13,549 nt of DNA from Baffinella frigidus (GCA_026770585.1 MU646568.1:259879-273427); one strand, 5' to 3'. Positions 1-6,841 are shown, counted from the first letter of the stretch. Translations and numbers: made by a program. Notes: generated by a model not told the origin, from the sequence alone.

Positions 1-15
1 GGGGGGGGGGGGGGG
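1..15. repeat. poly-G run at the window start
   Basis: Fifteen G in a row followed by a purine-rich stretch. It may be a true homopolymer or an assembly edge artefact. Nothing in it can be coding. Confidence 0.8.
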
Positions 16-98
16 AGAGAGGGAGACAAAAAAAGGAACCCATGACCCCCCTAGGGACGGTGCGTGTGTCAGCGAGAGAGAGCTGCATTACTACCAAC

Positions 99-150
99 AC
101 GGCCGCTATGTATGTGCCCCCACCGAGGCTGTGTCTGAGCAGGACCTGGA
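99..150 (+). repeat. 52-bp dispersed repeat, inverted copy at 10311-10361
   Basis: The reverse complement of this stretch matches 10311-10361 at roughly 85 percent by eye, starting with CCAGGTCCTGCTCAGACAC in both. It contains no recognisable gene. It links the left-end repeat cluster to the cluster near 10 kb in opposite orientation. Confidence 0.6.
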
Positions 151-203
151 GAGAGGTCCTGCCCTGACCGATAACTTGGTAGTAATAAAGGTCTCTCGGT
201 GTA

Positions 204-304
204 TCCCTTAAGTGGCCAGGGGGTCTTAAAAGACTCATGCCAGGTCCTAGGCAGGTCGTAGGGCCCTACGGTAGGGCGTATGAGCCTACTGGTCACTTAA
301 GAGT
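204..304. mobile_element. Miniature inverted-repeat element, family C, copy 1
   Basis: The left end TCCCTTAAGTGGCCAG is answered by CTGGTCACTTAAGAGT at the right, an imperfect terminal inverted repeat of about 16 bp around a 70-bp interior. The interior from 241 to 290 is almost identical to 6990-7037 in copy 3. All three copies of this family are preceded by TA on the left, but the right flank does not show a clear target duplication. No coding capacity, so any transposase would act in trans. Confidence 0.65.
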
Positions 305-388
305 TAAACAAGAATCGAGGGAGCGACACGAGGCCCGGGGTGTGTGACTTTCTGCTTGAGCACCGCGGAAAACGCCGGCTCCGTGCTA

Positions 389-510
389 CAGGGGTACCTC
401 GCTCATAAGGCAGCGCCACCCCCTAGGACCCTCCCTACATCAGGGCTGTGCCTAGGGCCCTATGGTGGTCCTATGGGGGCGGGCGCTTTCTTATGAGCGA
501 GGTACCCCTG
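389..510. mobile_element. Miniature inverted-repeat element, family A, copy 1
   Basis: It begins CAGGGGTACCTCGCTCATAA and ends with the near-complement TTATGAGCGAGGTACCCCTG, giving arms of about 20 bp. The centre has the CCTAGGGCCCTA-type palindromic core seen in other families. The left flank is TA; the right flank is AA, so the expected TA has decayed. Non-autonomous, about 122 bp. Confidence 0.75.
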
Positions 511-806
511 AAGGAGAGGCGGGAGGGCTGGAGCCTGTGCTCACCGCTTCTGCGGCAGGGACAGGAGTCGAAGCATTGTATGTAAATGTCTAATGAAAGC
601 GAAATTCGGATCCACAGCGTTCATGCTGCGGCAGTGTCCTTTAGTGTCTCACACCGTCTCGCATAGACTCGAGCGCTCTTTGCATGTCCACTACTGGGGT
701 TACTCGCGAACAAGAAGAGAAGAACTCTTCCCTAGGGGGGTCCTATGCCCCTACCAATAGCCCTACCGTAGGACCCCAGGGCGGTGCGTGTTGGTATTCG
801 CGAGTA
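421..806 (+). repeat. Tandem segmental duplication, copy 1
   Basis: This segment recurs at 883-1333, about 460 bp further on. It holds the right part of an A element, a 70-bp shared segment (AGGAGAGGCGGGAGGGCTGG onward) and a whole B element. Copy 1 lacks the CT microsatellite that interrupts copy 2. No gene is recognised in it. Confidence 0.7.
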
Positions 807-812
807 GCCCTT
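695..812. mobile_element. Miniature inverted-repeat element, family B, copy 1
   Basis: The left end TGGGGTTACTCGCGAA pairs with TTCGCGAGTAGCCCT at the right. The interior carries CCCTACCGTAGGACCCC, the same kind of palindromic core as families A and C although the ends are unrelated. About 118 bp and non-coding. Confidence 0.65.
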
Positions 813-880
813 GTAGCGTGCAGTTTCAGCAGTGATAGTGCACGTGTAGCTGTCTCTTGGAGCGACGTGGGAGGGAAAGC
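812..880 (+). repeat. Empty-site copy of a repeat that is interrupted at 1627-1803
   Basis: The stretch TGTAGCGTGCAGTTTCAGCA through AGCGACGTGGGAGG is repeated at 1627-1664 plus 1770-1803. Here the two halves are joined at a single TA (847-848). In the other copy a complete A element sits between them. This is the unoccupied form of the insertion site. Confidence 0.75.
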
Positions 881-882
881 AC

Positions 883-968
883 TCCCTAGGACCCTACAGT
901 AGGGCTATGCCTAGGGCCCTGTGGTGTTTCTGGGGGGGGGGCGCTTTCTTATGAGCGAGGTACCCCTG
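883..968. mobile_element. Family A element, left end missing
   Basis: The right arm CTTATGAGCGAGGTACCCCTG is intact and followed by TA. The left arm has been replaced by unrelated sequence ending GGGAAAGCACTCC. A decayed copy. Confidence 0.6.
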
Positions 969-1105
969 TAGGAGAGGCGGGAGGGCTGGAGCCTGTGCTC
1001 ACCGCTTCTGCGGCAGGGACGGGAGTCGAAGCATTGCAGGTATATGTCTAATACACTCCAAGTTCGGATCCACCGCATTGAACCAGCCACTGTGACAGTC
1101 TCGCG

Positions 1106-1110
<5 letters not shown>

Positions 1111-1148
<38 letters not shown>

Positions 1149-1172
1149 CCTCCATCCCTCTCTCTCTCTCTC
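1111..1172. repeat. (CT)n microsatellite
   Basis: An almost pure CT run with a central CCCTCCCTCC interruption. It produces open frames rich in Leu-Ser or Arg-Glu on both strands, which are not genes. Confidence 0.95.
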
Positions 1173-1216
1173 ACCCACTCTCGCACAGGATTGAGCGCTC
1201 TTTTCATGTCTACCAC

Positions 1217-1333
1217 TGGGGTTACTCGCGAACAAGAAGAGGCGAACTCACACCGTCCCTATGGGGGGCCTATGCTCCTACGAGTAGCCCTACCGTAGGA
1301 CCCCAGGGAGGTGCGTCTTGGTATTCGCGAGTA
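1217..1333. mobile_element. Family B element, copy 2
   Basis: TGGGGTTACTCGCGAA at the left and TATTCGCGAGTA at the right, with the CCCTACCGTAGGACCCC core. It lies inside segmental duplication copy 2 and its extreme right end is replaced by CATGTTC. Confidence 0.6.
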
Positions 1334-1384
1334 CATGTTCAGGGGTACCTCGCTCGGGACACGAACCTCCCTGGGACCACCATA

Positions 1385-1490
1385 CAGGGATACCTCGCTC
1401 AGAAGAAACCGCAGCCCCCATAGGACCCTAGGCATGGCCCTACTGTAGGGTCCTAGGGGGGGGCGATTTCTTATGAGCGAGGTACCCCTG
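1385..1490. mobile_element. Family A element, complete copy with TA flanks
   Basis: CAGGGATACCTCGCTCAGAA at the left and TTATGAGCGAGGTACCCCTG at the right, 106 bp. It is flanked by TA at 1383-1384 and TA at 1491-1492, as expected for a TA target duplication. A loose fragment of another A left end (CAGGGGTACCTCGCTC) lies just upstream at 1341-1356. Confidence 0.75.
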
Positions 1491-1524
1491 TAGGGCCCTA
1501 GGCATAGGCCTACTGTAGGGTGCG

Positions 1525-1620
1525 TGTCCCTATTCGCGACTAGCCCCTGCTGGCCCCAGGTATATAGGCCTACTGTAGGGTCCTAGGGGGGTGCGGTTTC
1601 TTATGAGCGAGGTACCCCTG
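1525..1620. mobile_element. Partial B end followed by left-truncated family A element
   Basis: CTATTCGCGACTAGCCCC (from about 1529) is a B-type right end. It is followed by an A right half (GGCCTACTGTAGGGTCCTAGG and TTATGAGCGAGGTACCCCTG) ending at 1620, then TA. The left A arm is absent. Confidence 0.5.
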
Positions 1621-1664
1621 TAGCCCCTGTAGCGTGCAGTGCCAGCAGTAACAGAGCACGTGTA

Positions 1665-1769
1665 CAGGGGCACCTCGCTCATAAGAAACTGCCTCCCCCT
1701 AGGACCCTAAAGTAGGGCCCTACGGTGGTCCTAGCGGGGGGGCAGATTCTTATGAGCGAGGTACCCCTG
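1665..1769. mobile_element. Family A element, complete, with TA duplication proven by an empty site
   Basis: The 105-bp element starts CAGGGGCACCTCGCTCATAA and ends GAGCGAGGTACCCCTG. TA lies directly on both sides (1663-1664 and 1770-1771). The flanks joined across one TA match the uninterrupted copy at 812-880, so insertion duplicated only TA. A 2-bp TA duplication is typical of Tc1/mariner-type transposition, but no transposase is present, so the family is an inference. Confidence 0.85.
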
Positions 1770-1803
1770 TAGGTGTTTCTTGGAGCGACGTGGGAGGTAA
1801 AGC

Positions 1804-2288
1804 TCCGTCCACTGACCACATACAGTTTCCAGTCAACTCTCTCAAGTGAATCTACTTCGGAGGCCTAAGTGAATCTACGTTGGCGTCTTCAAAACCTTGC
1901 CTCCTGAGATTCCCTTAGAGCCTAGATACCCACAGTCCCATACATGTGTATCACGACCACGGAAAGCACATGGAGAGACGTGAAAGCAGAAGCCAAGTTC
2001 CTACTAAATATGATTTCAGTTAAATGTCTACGAACGATTGATGTACTGTAAAGCACCAAGCTGGCGGGATGGGGCCTCACGGGGGGGGGCTTTGCGGGTT
2101 CTATGCTTGATGCTGTTTACTATCCAACCATGCCGGTCGCCCCCCTGTCCCCTCACTCGCCTTCTGTGAGCTGACCTCTACGTGAGGTCAACTTAGCACT
2201 TGAATTACCGTAACCTAGAGGCCAGGATTCACGAACTAGCCCCCCCAGGGACCCTGAAGCAGTTCGCTAAGTTCGGCCGTCCCGACCA
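1804..2288. other. Non-coding stretch downstream of the MYND gene
   Basis: I see no element ends, tandem repeat or credible frame here. It forms the 3' flank of the minus-strand gene ending at 2289; no AATAAA-type signal is evident in the first 100 bases past the stop. A G run lies at 2081-2089. Confidence 0.6.
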
Positions 2289-3453
2289 TCACACGCGCAG
2301 TTTGGCCATTTGGACTGCCACCGCCTGGATGAGCTCCTTGTCCCCAACCTCCGGATCGAGGACGTTGAGCTGCTGGCTCGCTAGCTGCAGCAGTGCTGCA
2401 TATGGAGCGGCCCATTTCTGCACTATCGCCTCGTTCTCGCGCATCAGGTCGAGCAGAGCGCGCACCTCCCTCGCGGCCTCTTCAGGCCTCCCGCGAGCCT
2501 GCAGAGCGCGGAAGGTTCAACACGTGCATGTGTCTTCTCTCGAGCGCGGTGGAACCTGTGACAGACTGTCACTATTATCCTCACTGGAAGCAAGGGCCGA
2601 GCAATGTAAAGAGGTTTCCAACGCGGGGCGGGACCTCGTGCAGGCGCGCAGTACAGATGAGGCTGTCCAACTCCGCGAAGCAGAACCTCCCCTCCTTTTC
2701 CGACTGCGCCTTGGCCGCCCCTCGATAGCGCAGCACCAGCGGCTCCACCTCGTCGATCGCGTGTGTCTTGAAGAGCGCATCAACCAATTCCCCCAGCGGG
2801 GCTATCTCATACGCAGGGTTGTCCGTCTCGTTCAGCTGCGCCGCCGCCACCGCGTTTCGCAGCAGCGCCAACCCCTCCTCGTGTCGCCCCTCCTTCATCA
2901 CCGCCTTTCCCAATCCCATGCACGCCTTGGACTCCACCGAGAAGAAACCGTGCGCTGCACCGACGTCGCGTGCACGTTGAAACCAGGTCAAAGCTTCGCT
3001 GTGCCGCTCGAGAAGAGAGAGCAAGTCAGCCATTCCGCACATTGTCTCGCCTTGGTCCCGGAAGCGCTGGAGGTTGCCGAGGAGCGGGATGCGCCGTTCC
3101 TCCAGTCCAACGCAGGAGCGCGCATGGTCTTGGCTGCCCGTTGCTTTGAATCCCGCCCTGTGAGAAGCAGAGAATACCTCTAGAGTCGTTGTGCAGGTGT
3201 CATCTGGCTGACGTGCCATCAGCTCTTCCATGCGCCCCTCCCACTTCAGCACCCCCCGCCAGTCCCCTGCGGAATCTGCCGCGTCGACGTTTGCAGCGAC
3301 GTCCTCCAAAGACGCGCACGTCTTCTTGTGACCCTTCCAGCCAGCGTTCTGGCATGCAACCCCGCAGTAAGAGGCTTGCTTGCAGCGCGAGCAGCGCTGG
3401 AGCCCCACGCCCGCCTTGCCACAGTGGCTGCAGCTCTCCCCACTCGCCTGCAT
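2289..3453 (-). CDS. MYND zinc-finger and TPR-repeat protein, two exons
   Basis: The product is 342 aa after splicing. Exon 1 is 3453-2635 (273 codons) and exon 2 is 2498-2289 (69 codons plus TGA), joined in phase 0. Residues 8-46 form a complete MYND finger: Cys8, Cys11, Cys21, Cys24, Cys30, Cys34, His42 and Cys46 in the usual C-x2-C, C-x2-C-x5-C-x3-C-x7-H-x3-C spacing. Residues about 135-290 are helical hairpins of TPR type, for example SEALTWFQRA and EEGLALLRNA. The last hairpin (AELDSLICTARLHE, then ARGRPEEAAREVRALLDL) is completed only by splicing, which supports the intron. MYND fingers usually bind proline-rich protein partners, so this is probably a scaffold or adaptor; the partner is unknown. 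I chose the ATG at 3453, seven residues before the first zinc cysteine, because the longer open frame begins with GTG and has no upstream ATG; G stands at -3. No catalytic SET domain is present. Confidence 0.85.
2499..2634 (-). other. Spliceosomal intron of the MYND gene
   Basis: The 136-nt intron reads GTCCCG at the donor after GAG and CGCGCTCTGCAG at the acceptor. Reading through it adds 17 unrelated residues and a stop at 2581, losing the last 69 residues. The flanking exons share frame (phase 0) and complete a TPR hairpin. The donor is only a moderate match to GTRAGT, so the exact junction is slightly uncertain. Confidence 0.75.
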
Positions 3454-3560
3454 CGCCGGGGGCGTGCAGCACGTCGAGATCCCTCCCACCAGCTCCTCCT
3501 TCCCAACAGCTCGCCCCCCCCTCCCCCTCCTCGAGCCAGCCCTCTAAAATGGATTGTAAA
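3454..3560 (-). promoter_or_regulatory. Probable 5' UTR and proximal promoter of the MYND gene
   Basis: On the gene strand the stretch is strongly purine-rich (GAGGAGGGGGAGGGGGGGGC) with no TATA box visible. It is assigned as leader or promoter only by position. Confidence 0.35.
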
Positions 3561-3652
3561 AATGGGTACGATTCAGGCTGCGGCGAGGCAACGCGATCAG
3601 AGAGCAAAAATGCTTTCTCTGCAGTCCTTTCTACGGAAGGGCGTGTCGTTGG

Positions 3653-3692
3653 CATATGTTGGGAGAAATTAAAACCTAAAGGACCTAAAGGA
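3653..3692 (+). repeat. Fragment of dispersed repeat D
   Basis: TATGTTGGGAGAAATTAAAA followed by CCTAAAGGACCTAAAGG matches the 3' end of the full D copies at 5354 and 9648. It lies about 200 bp upstream of the MYND start codon. Confidence 0.6.
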
Positions 3693-3754
3693 GGATTTGC
3701 TGTGGCTGGCAAGGAACGGACGGTGCTCTGGGCGCACTCTTTGGTGAGCACCAC

Positions 3755-3810
3755 GCAGCGCGAACGCTGCGCCGGGGCGCTGGTCGTCTTGCGGGTCGGG
3801 CGTGACCCGC
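3755..3810. other. Two adjacent small hairpins
   Basis: GCAGCG-CGAA-CGCTGC (3755-3770) and GCGGGTC-GGGCGT-GACCCGC (3791-3810) are both perfect stems. They may be part of a structured RNA or chance in GC-rich DNA. The surrounding 3562-4080 shows no credible gene; open frames there lack recognisable domains. Confidence 0.35.
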
Positions 3811-4109
3811 GCGGATTTCTAGGAAGGGGTTGCTGGGCCCCGGGTGCGAGCGGGATGCCACCCGGAGGCCAGCACCCAGGCCCTCTGAAGGTGTACATGG
3901 AACTGACTGGCCCTGCTGTAACGACGCCCGAGACCCGTCTCCGAGAAGCTGGAGTTTCCGAGGGTTCCACATCACACAGTGGAGCTCCGAGACGGGACAA
4001 GCATTCTTGCGCATTTTCAGCGACAGAGAATCCTCTTCCGGTTGAGAATGTAGGTCCTACAGACGTCGCACTCTATGCGTGCGCAGGGGGGTGAGGGGCC
4101 AGGGTGGGT

Positions 4110-4183
4110 TTGCGCCGCGCAGGGGAAGCCGGAACACCGAACGGCCTTGCGCCGCGCAGGGGAAGCCGGAACACCGAACGGCG
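4110..4183 (+). repeat. 37-bp tandem duplication
   Basis: TTGCGCCGCGCAGGGGAAGC and the following bases up to CGAACGGC occur twice head to tail with a 37-bp period, almost without differences. This suggests a recent duplication. Confidence 0.85.
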
Positions 4184-4252
4184 GAACCCCCCGCAGGTGC
4201 AGCCGCCCGCCACAACTCGCTCCCTTGTCGGACGCGACTGACGCGGGTGGTG

Positions 4253-4422
4253 GGTGGGCTGAAGGGTGTGGTGGGCTGACGCGTGTGGTGGACTGACGCG
4301 ATTGGTGAACTGACACAATTGGTGGGCTGACTCGTGTGGTGTGCTGACGCGTGTGGTGAGCTGACGCTTGTGGTGGGCTGACACACGTGGTGGACTGACG
4401 CGTGTCGTGAACTGACGGGGGC
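4253..4422 (+). repeat. 17-bp minisatellite, ten units
   Basis: The consensus unit is GGTGGGCTGACGCGTGT. Ten units fit the 17-bp register exactly from 4253, with variants such as GGTGAACTGACACAATT; the tenth is degenerate and an imperfect partial unit precedes the array. On the minus strand no frame contains a stop, so three overlapping open frames of 144 to 204 codons arise. I consider them by-products. Confidence 0.9.
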
Positions 4423-4474
4423 ACCCAACATGCACGGGGGCACCCAACATGCACGGGGGCACCCCACATGCACG
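4418..4474 (+). repeat. 19-bp tandem repeat, three units
   Basis: CACCCAACATGCACGGGGG is repeated three times (third unit with CACCCCACATG) immediately after the 17-bp array. Confidence 0.85.
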
Positions 4475-4500
4475 GGGACACCACAAAACACCAAAACAAT

Positions 4501-4580
4501 GGGCCATGACTGCCCCACAACACTATCCCGGGCCACGACTGCCCCACAACACTATCTATCGACCATGACTGCCCTCCTGC
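4501..4580 (+). repeat. 29-bp direct repeat, two and a half units
   Basis: GGGCCATGACTGCCCCACAA onward recurs at 4530 (GGGCCACGACTGCCCCACAA), and a partial third begins near 4560 (GACCATGACTGCCC). Confidence 0.75.
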
Positions 4581-4632
4581 CCTGGCAAGCCCAGAAGGAC
4601 TGCACTTACAACACCCACGCCAGCCTCCCACT

Positions 4633-4648
4633 CTGCCACTTGTGGCAG
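4633..4648. other. Short perfect inverted repeat
   Basis: CTGCCAC-TT-GTGGCAG. It could extrude or pair in RNA, but the 2-nt spacer is too short for an ordinary RNA loop. No gene end is nearby. Confidence 0.4.
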
Positions 4649-4689
4649 ACTGAGCTCGCTTGCCCGCTCAGTGAATCCATTGCCGAGCC

Positions 4690-5190
4690 CCATTGATTTC
4701 AGTTGCTCAGCACACGCCGAGCACCCACTCAGCACCGTGCAAATTCCCTCTCTGGAGTGGTACCTACTGACCCCTCGCCGCTCCCATGGCGTGGGGGTGA
4801 ATACGAACCTCACCAATCACCACTCAAACCTCCCCCAAAAGGCTCGTCATACCCCAAGCCCCCCCCAAAGGGCCCCTTCAAGCCTCCCCCAACAGGCTCC
4901 TCATCCCCGCTCCCCAAACATTTAGCGGCTTTGCTCCCCAAACCCTTCCGACCTGCTTTACGCCGTCAACTTAGACCCTGAAAGTGACTTGAGCAAAAAT
5001 CAGTCATAAACTCGCACCAATCTCTAGAACTGACAGGAACGCGCCTGAACTCGCTCTAAACTCTAAAACTCTACAGGTACGCGCCTAAAGTCGCTCGACG
5101 CCCTACAGGCCTAATGCCTTTTTTGTTTTTGTCTTTTGGTGCTTGAAAAGGGGGGAAAGCGGGCTCGGTCGAGCCTAAATGGGCAGGATC
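4690..5190. other. Non-coding stretch with weak C-rich repeats
   Basis: CCTCCCCCAAAAGGCTCGTC at 4829 recurs as CCTCCCCCAACAGGCTCCTC at 4883. A degenerate pair around ACGCGCCTGAACTCGCTC and ACGCGCCTAAAGTCGCTC lies at 5040-5097. I see no credible gene. Confidence 0.5.
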
Positions 5191-5246
5191 GGGGAACTCA
5201 TCCGTAGATTACTCCCAACTCCTCAAGAGTGAGGTCGGTTGTGGCC
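5191..5246 (+). repeat. Direct repeat of about 55 bp, partner at 5903-5955
   Basis: CTCATCCGTAGATTACTCCC followed by ACTCCTCAAGAGTGAGG matches CTCGTCCGTAGATTGTTCCC and TCTCCTCAAGAGTGAGG at 5903. The copies are in the same orientation about 710 bp apart. Confidence 0.65.
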
Positions 5247-5261
5247 TTCGATGTGAGTGTA

Positions 5262-5298
5262 AATAAAAGCACCAGAGCACCAAAGCACCAAAGCACGA
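5262..5298 (+). repeat. AGCACCAA short tandem repeat
   Basis: AAAGCACCAGAGCACCAAAG and the following CACCAAAGCAC form about four imperfect 8-9-bp units. Confidence 0.7.
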
Positions 5299-5353
5299 CT
5301 TGCCTTATCCTGAGTGTGCGTGCGAGGTCTGTGCCTCTTTGGCCTAACTCAAA

Positions 5354-5506
5354 CGCCCGATGAGGAAACCCTTTAGCCGGTTTCTGCCGCGATCCTTCTG
5401 CACCGGGGGGCCTGGTGTGATCCGAAAGGAAGCATGGCCTTTCTGCAGGATACGTTCCGGTGTCCGCCTATGTTGGGAACTCGAAGAACCTAAAGGACCT
5501 AAAGGA
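5354..5506 (+). repeat. Dispersed repeat D, full copy
   Basis: About 150 bp, starting CGCCCGATGAGGAAACCCTT and ending CGAAGAACCTAAAGGACCTAAAGG. The same order of blocks is found at 9648-9793 and, reversed, three times in 7486-7934. It has no inverted termini and no coding frame. A short interspersed element is possible, but I cannot identify RNA polymerase III A and B boxes with confidence. Confidence 0.75.
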
Positions 5507-5902
5507 TCATGAAAGCTCCAATAGCTCCCATGGCTTCAGAGGAAAGGTTTCCTTAATCTGGCTTCACGTAGGCTGACTGACTCGCCCCTTCCGTACAAAC
5601 TCACGCTAGTGCGTTGCGGACCAGCTATCAATGTATTTCGTTGATTTCGTGTTTATTAGACAGGATTGTCGGTGTCAGCCCGTGCGATCCCCAAGCTAGG
5701 ATCAGATACGCCTTACTTCCAAATAAAGCATTGGGTGTAGAATTGAATAATCAACTTGGGTTCTGGAGTGACTTGCATCCATCAAAGGAAGCTTTCTCAG
5801 GGATCTTTCTCAGGGATCTCTACGTCCCCATCAGTATCATAAAAACAAGACGCATCGACCAAAACGCATCGACGGCATCTTTTGATTGCTAATAAAGTCA
5901 AT
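5507..5902. other. Non-coding stretch with short local duplications
   Basis: TTTCTCAGGGATC occurs twice at 5792-5818 and ACGCATCGAC twice at 5850-5873. TTTATTAGACAGGATT at 5651 recurs at 7186. A 92-codon open frame at 5614-5892 has no recognisable domain and no duplicate, so I do not call it a gene. Confidence 0.45.
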
Positions 5903-5955
5903 ATGAGCTCGTCCGTAGATTGTTCCCATCTCCTCAAGAGTGAGGCGGGCGTGGC
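5903..5955 (+). repeat. Direct repeat partner of 5191-5246
   Basis: See the partner: GTCCGTAGATTGTTCCCATC followed by TCCTCAAGAGTGAGG and GTGGCCTT. Confidence 0.65.
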
Positions 5956-5958
5956 CTT

Positions 5959-6150
5959 AGGACGACACATGATTCGGTGAGAACAATTTAGGATTCACTT
6001 AGGGCGACTCAGGAATTCCATCAAAGCGACTCAGGAGTCATTCAGGGCGACTCAGGATTCAATCAGGACGATGCTTGACTGTGTCAGGACGACAAAGGAT
6101 TCAGTCGGAACGACTCAGGACTCAGTAAGGACGGAGCAGGACGCCGTGCG
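5959..6150 (+). repeat. 21-bp minisatellite, arm 1
   Basis: Imperfect 21-bp units such as GGGCGACTCAGGATTCAATC(A) and GGACGACAAAGGATTCAGTC(G). At least six consecutive units keep exact 21-bp register between about 6002 and 6140. The reverse complement of the unit is close to the unit of arm 2. Confidence 0.85.
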
Positions 6151-6225
6151 ATACATAACTCCAGGCCCGGGGTGCAGGACTTGGCGTTTGGGAATCAGGG
6201 CGTCCGGTTGAGGGTGTGTGTCCTG

Positions 6226-6690
6226 CTATCCTGAGGCCTGTTGACTAAATCCTGAGACCTCCTGCCTGATTCCTGAGACCTCCTGGCTACATCCTGAGAC
6301 CTCCTGGCTAAATCCTATGACATTTCCGACTAAATTCAGATACCTCCTGTCTAAATCCTGAGACCTTTTGACTGAATCGTGAGCCTTCCTGGCTAAATCA
6401 TGAGAATCCGGAGACTTTCTGACAAATTGTGAAATCTTCCGAGTGAATCCTGAGTCCTTTTGACTAAATCCTGAGCCCTCCCCTTTTGACTAAATCCTGA
6501 GCCCTCCTGACTGAATCCTGAGACCTTCCGAGTGAATCCTGAGTCATTTTGACTAAATCCCGAGTCCTCTTGACTCAATCCTGAGTCTTTCTCGCTGAAT
6601 CCCAAGTCTTTCTCACTGAAGCATAAGTTTTTATCACTAAATCCTTGGTCTTTCTGAATGAATCCTGAGATCTTCTGACTAAATACGCAT
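6226..6690 (+). repeat. 21-bp minisatellite, arm 2, inverted relative to arm 1
   Basis: About twenty imperfect copies of AATCCTGAGACCTCCTGACT(A). Since 21 is a multiple of three, the minus strand has an open frame (6770 to 6393) reading as a seven-residue repeat such as GFSQKDS. Its first third comes from neighbouring transposable repeats, so it is probably not a gene. Confidence 0.9.
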
Positions 6691-6735
6691 GGCTTTTCTG
6701 CTAATAAGTTCCAGTGTCCGCCTATGTTGGGAGCT
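6690..6735 (+). repeat. Fragment of dispersed repeat D
   Basis: GGCTTTTCTGCTAATAAGTT followed by CCAGTGTCCGCCTATGTTGGGAGC matches the second half of D. It abuts the C element starting at 6737. Confidence 0.7.
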
Positions 6736-6736
6736 A

Positions 6737-6841
6737 TCCCTTCAGTGGCCAGTAGGCTCAGACGCCACACTGTAGGGCCCTAGGACCTGCCCAGGACCTC
6801 AGGGGGTCTATTTGGACCCCCTCCCCTGGCCACTTGAAGGA
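6737..6841. mobile_element. Family C element, copy 2 (reversed)
   Basis: TCCCTTCAGTGGCCAG at the left pairs with CTGGCCACTTGAAGGA at the right. The interior runs opposite to copies 1 and 3 (AGTAGGCTCAGACGCC). Length 105 bp, non-coding. Confidence 0.7.

Larger units (their letters stand above)
883..1333 (+). repeat. Tandem segmental duplication, copy 2
   Basis: Second copy of 421-806. It includes a left-truncated A element (right end at 968), the shared 70-bp segment from 969, a CT microsatellite not present in copy 1, and a B element (1217-1333) that lacks its last few bases. Confidence 0.7.

Noticed and set aside
911-1298. Open frames with long Arg-Glu or Leu-Ser runs
   Set aside because: They are translations of the CT microsatellite.
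2200-3183. A 327-codon open frame on the plus strand
   Set aside because: It lies opposite the MYND-TPR gene and reads as Arg/Ser/Leu-rich sequence without a domain; the minus strand has a complete zinc finger and helical repeats.
3200-4000. A 266-codon minus-strand frame next to the MYND gene
   Set aside because: It runs over the MYND exon in another frame and over a D fragment; composition is that of GC-rich non-coding DNA.
3189-4094. A 301-codon open frame on the plus strand
   Set aside because: Its first part is again antisense to the MYND gene, and the rest is Pro/Gly-rich with no domain and a fragment of dispersed repeat D.
4253-4474. CRISPR-like array
   Set aside because: Units are contiguous 17- and 19-bp tandem repeats without spacers, and the window is eukaryotic.
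5354-5506. tRNA-derived element with A and B boxes
   Set aside because: Blocks such as GGTTCTTCGAGCTCCC (reverse strand) faintly resemble a B box, but no properly spaced A box was found.
5191-5955. LTR retrotransposon
   Set aside because: The direct repeats are only about 55 bp and there is no primer-binding site, polypurine tract or polymerase coding sequence between them.
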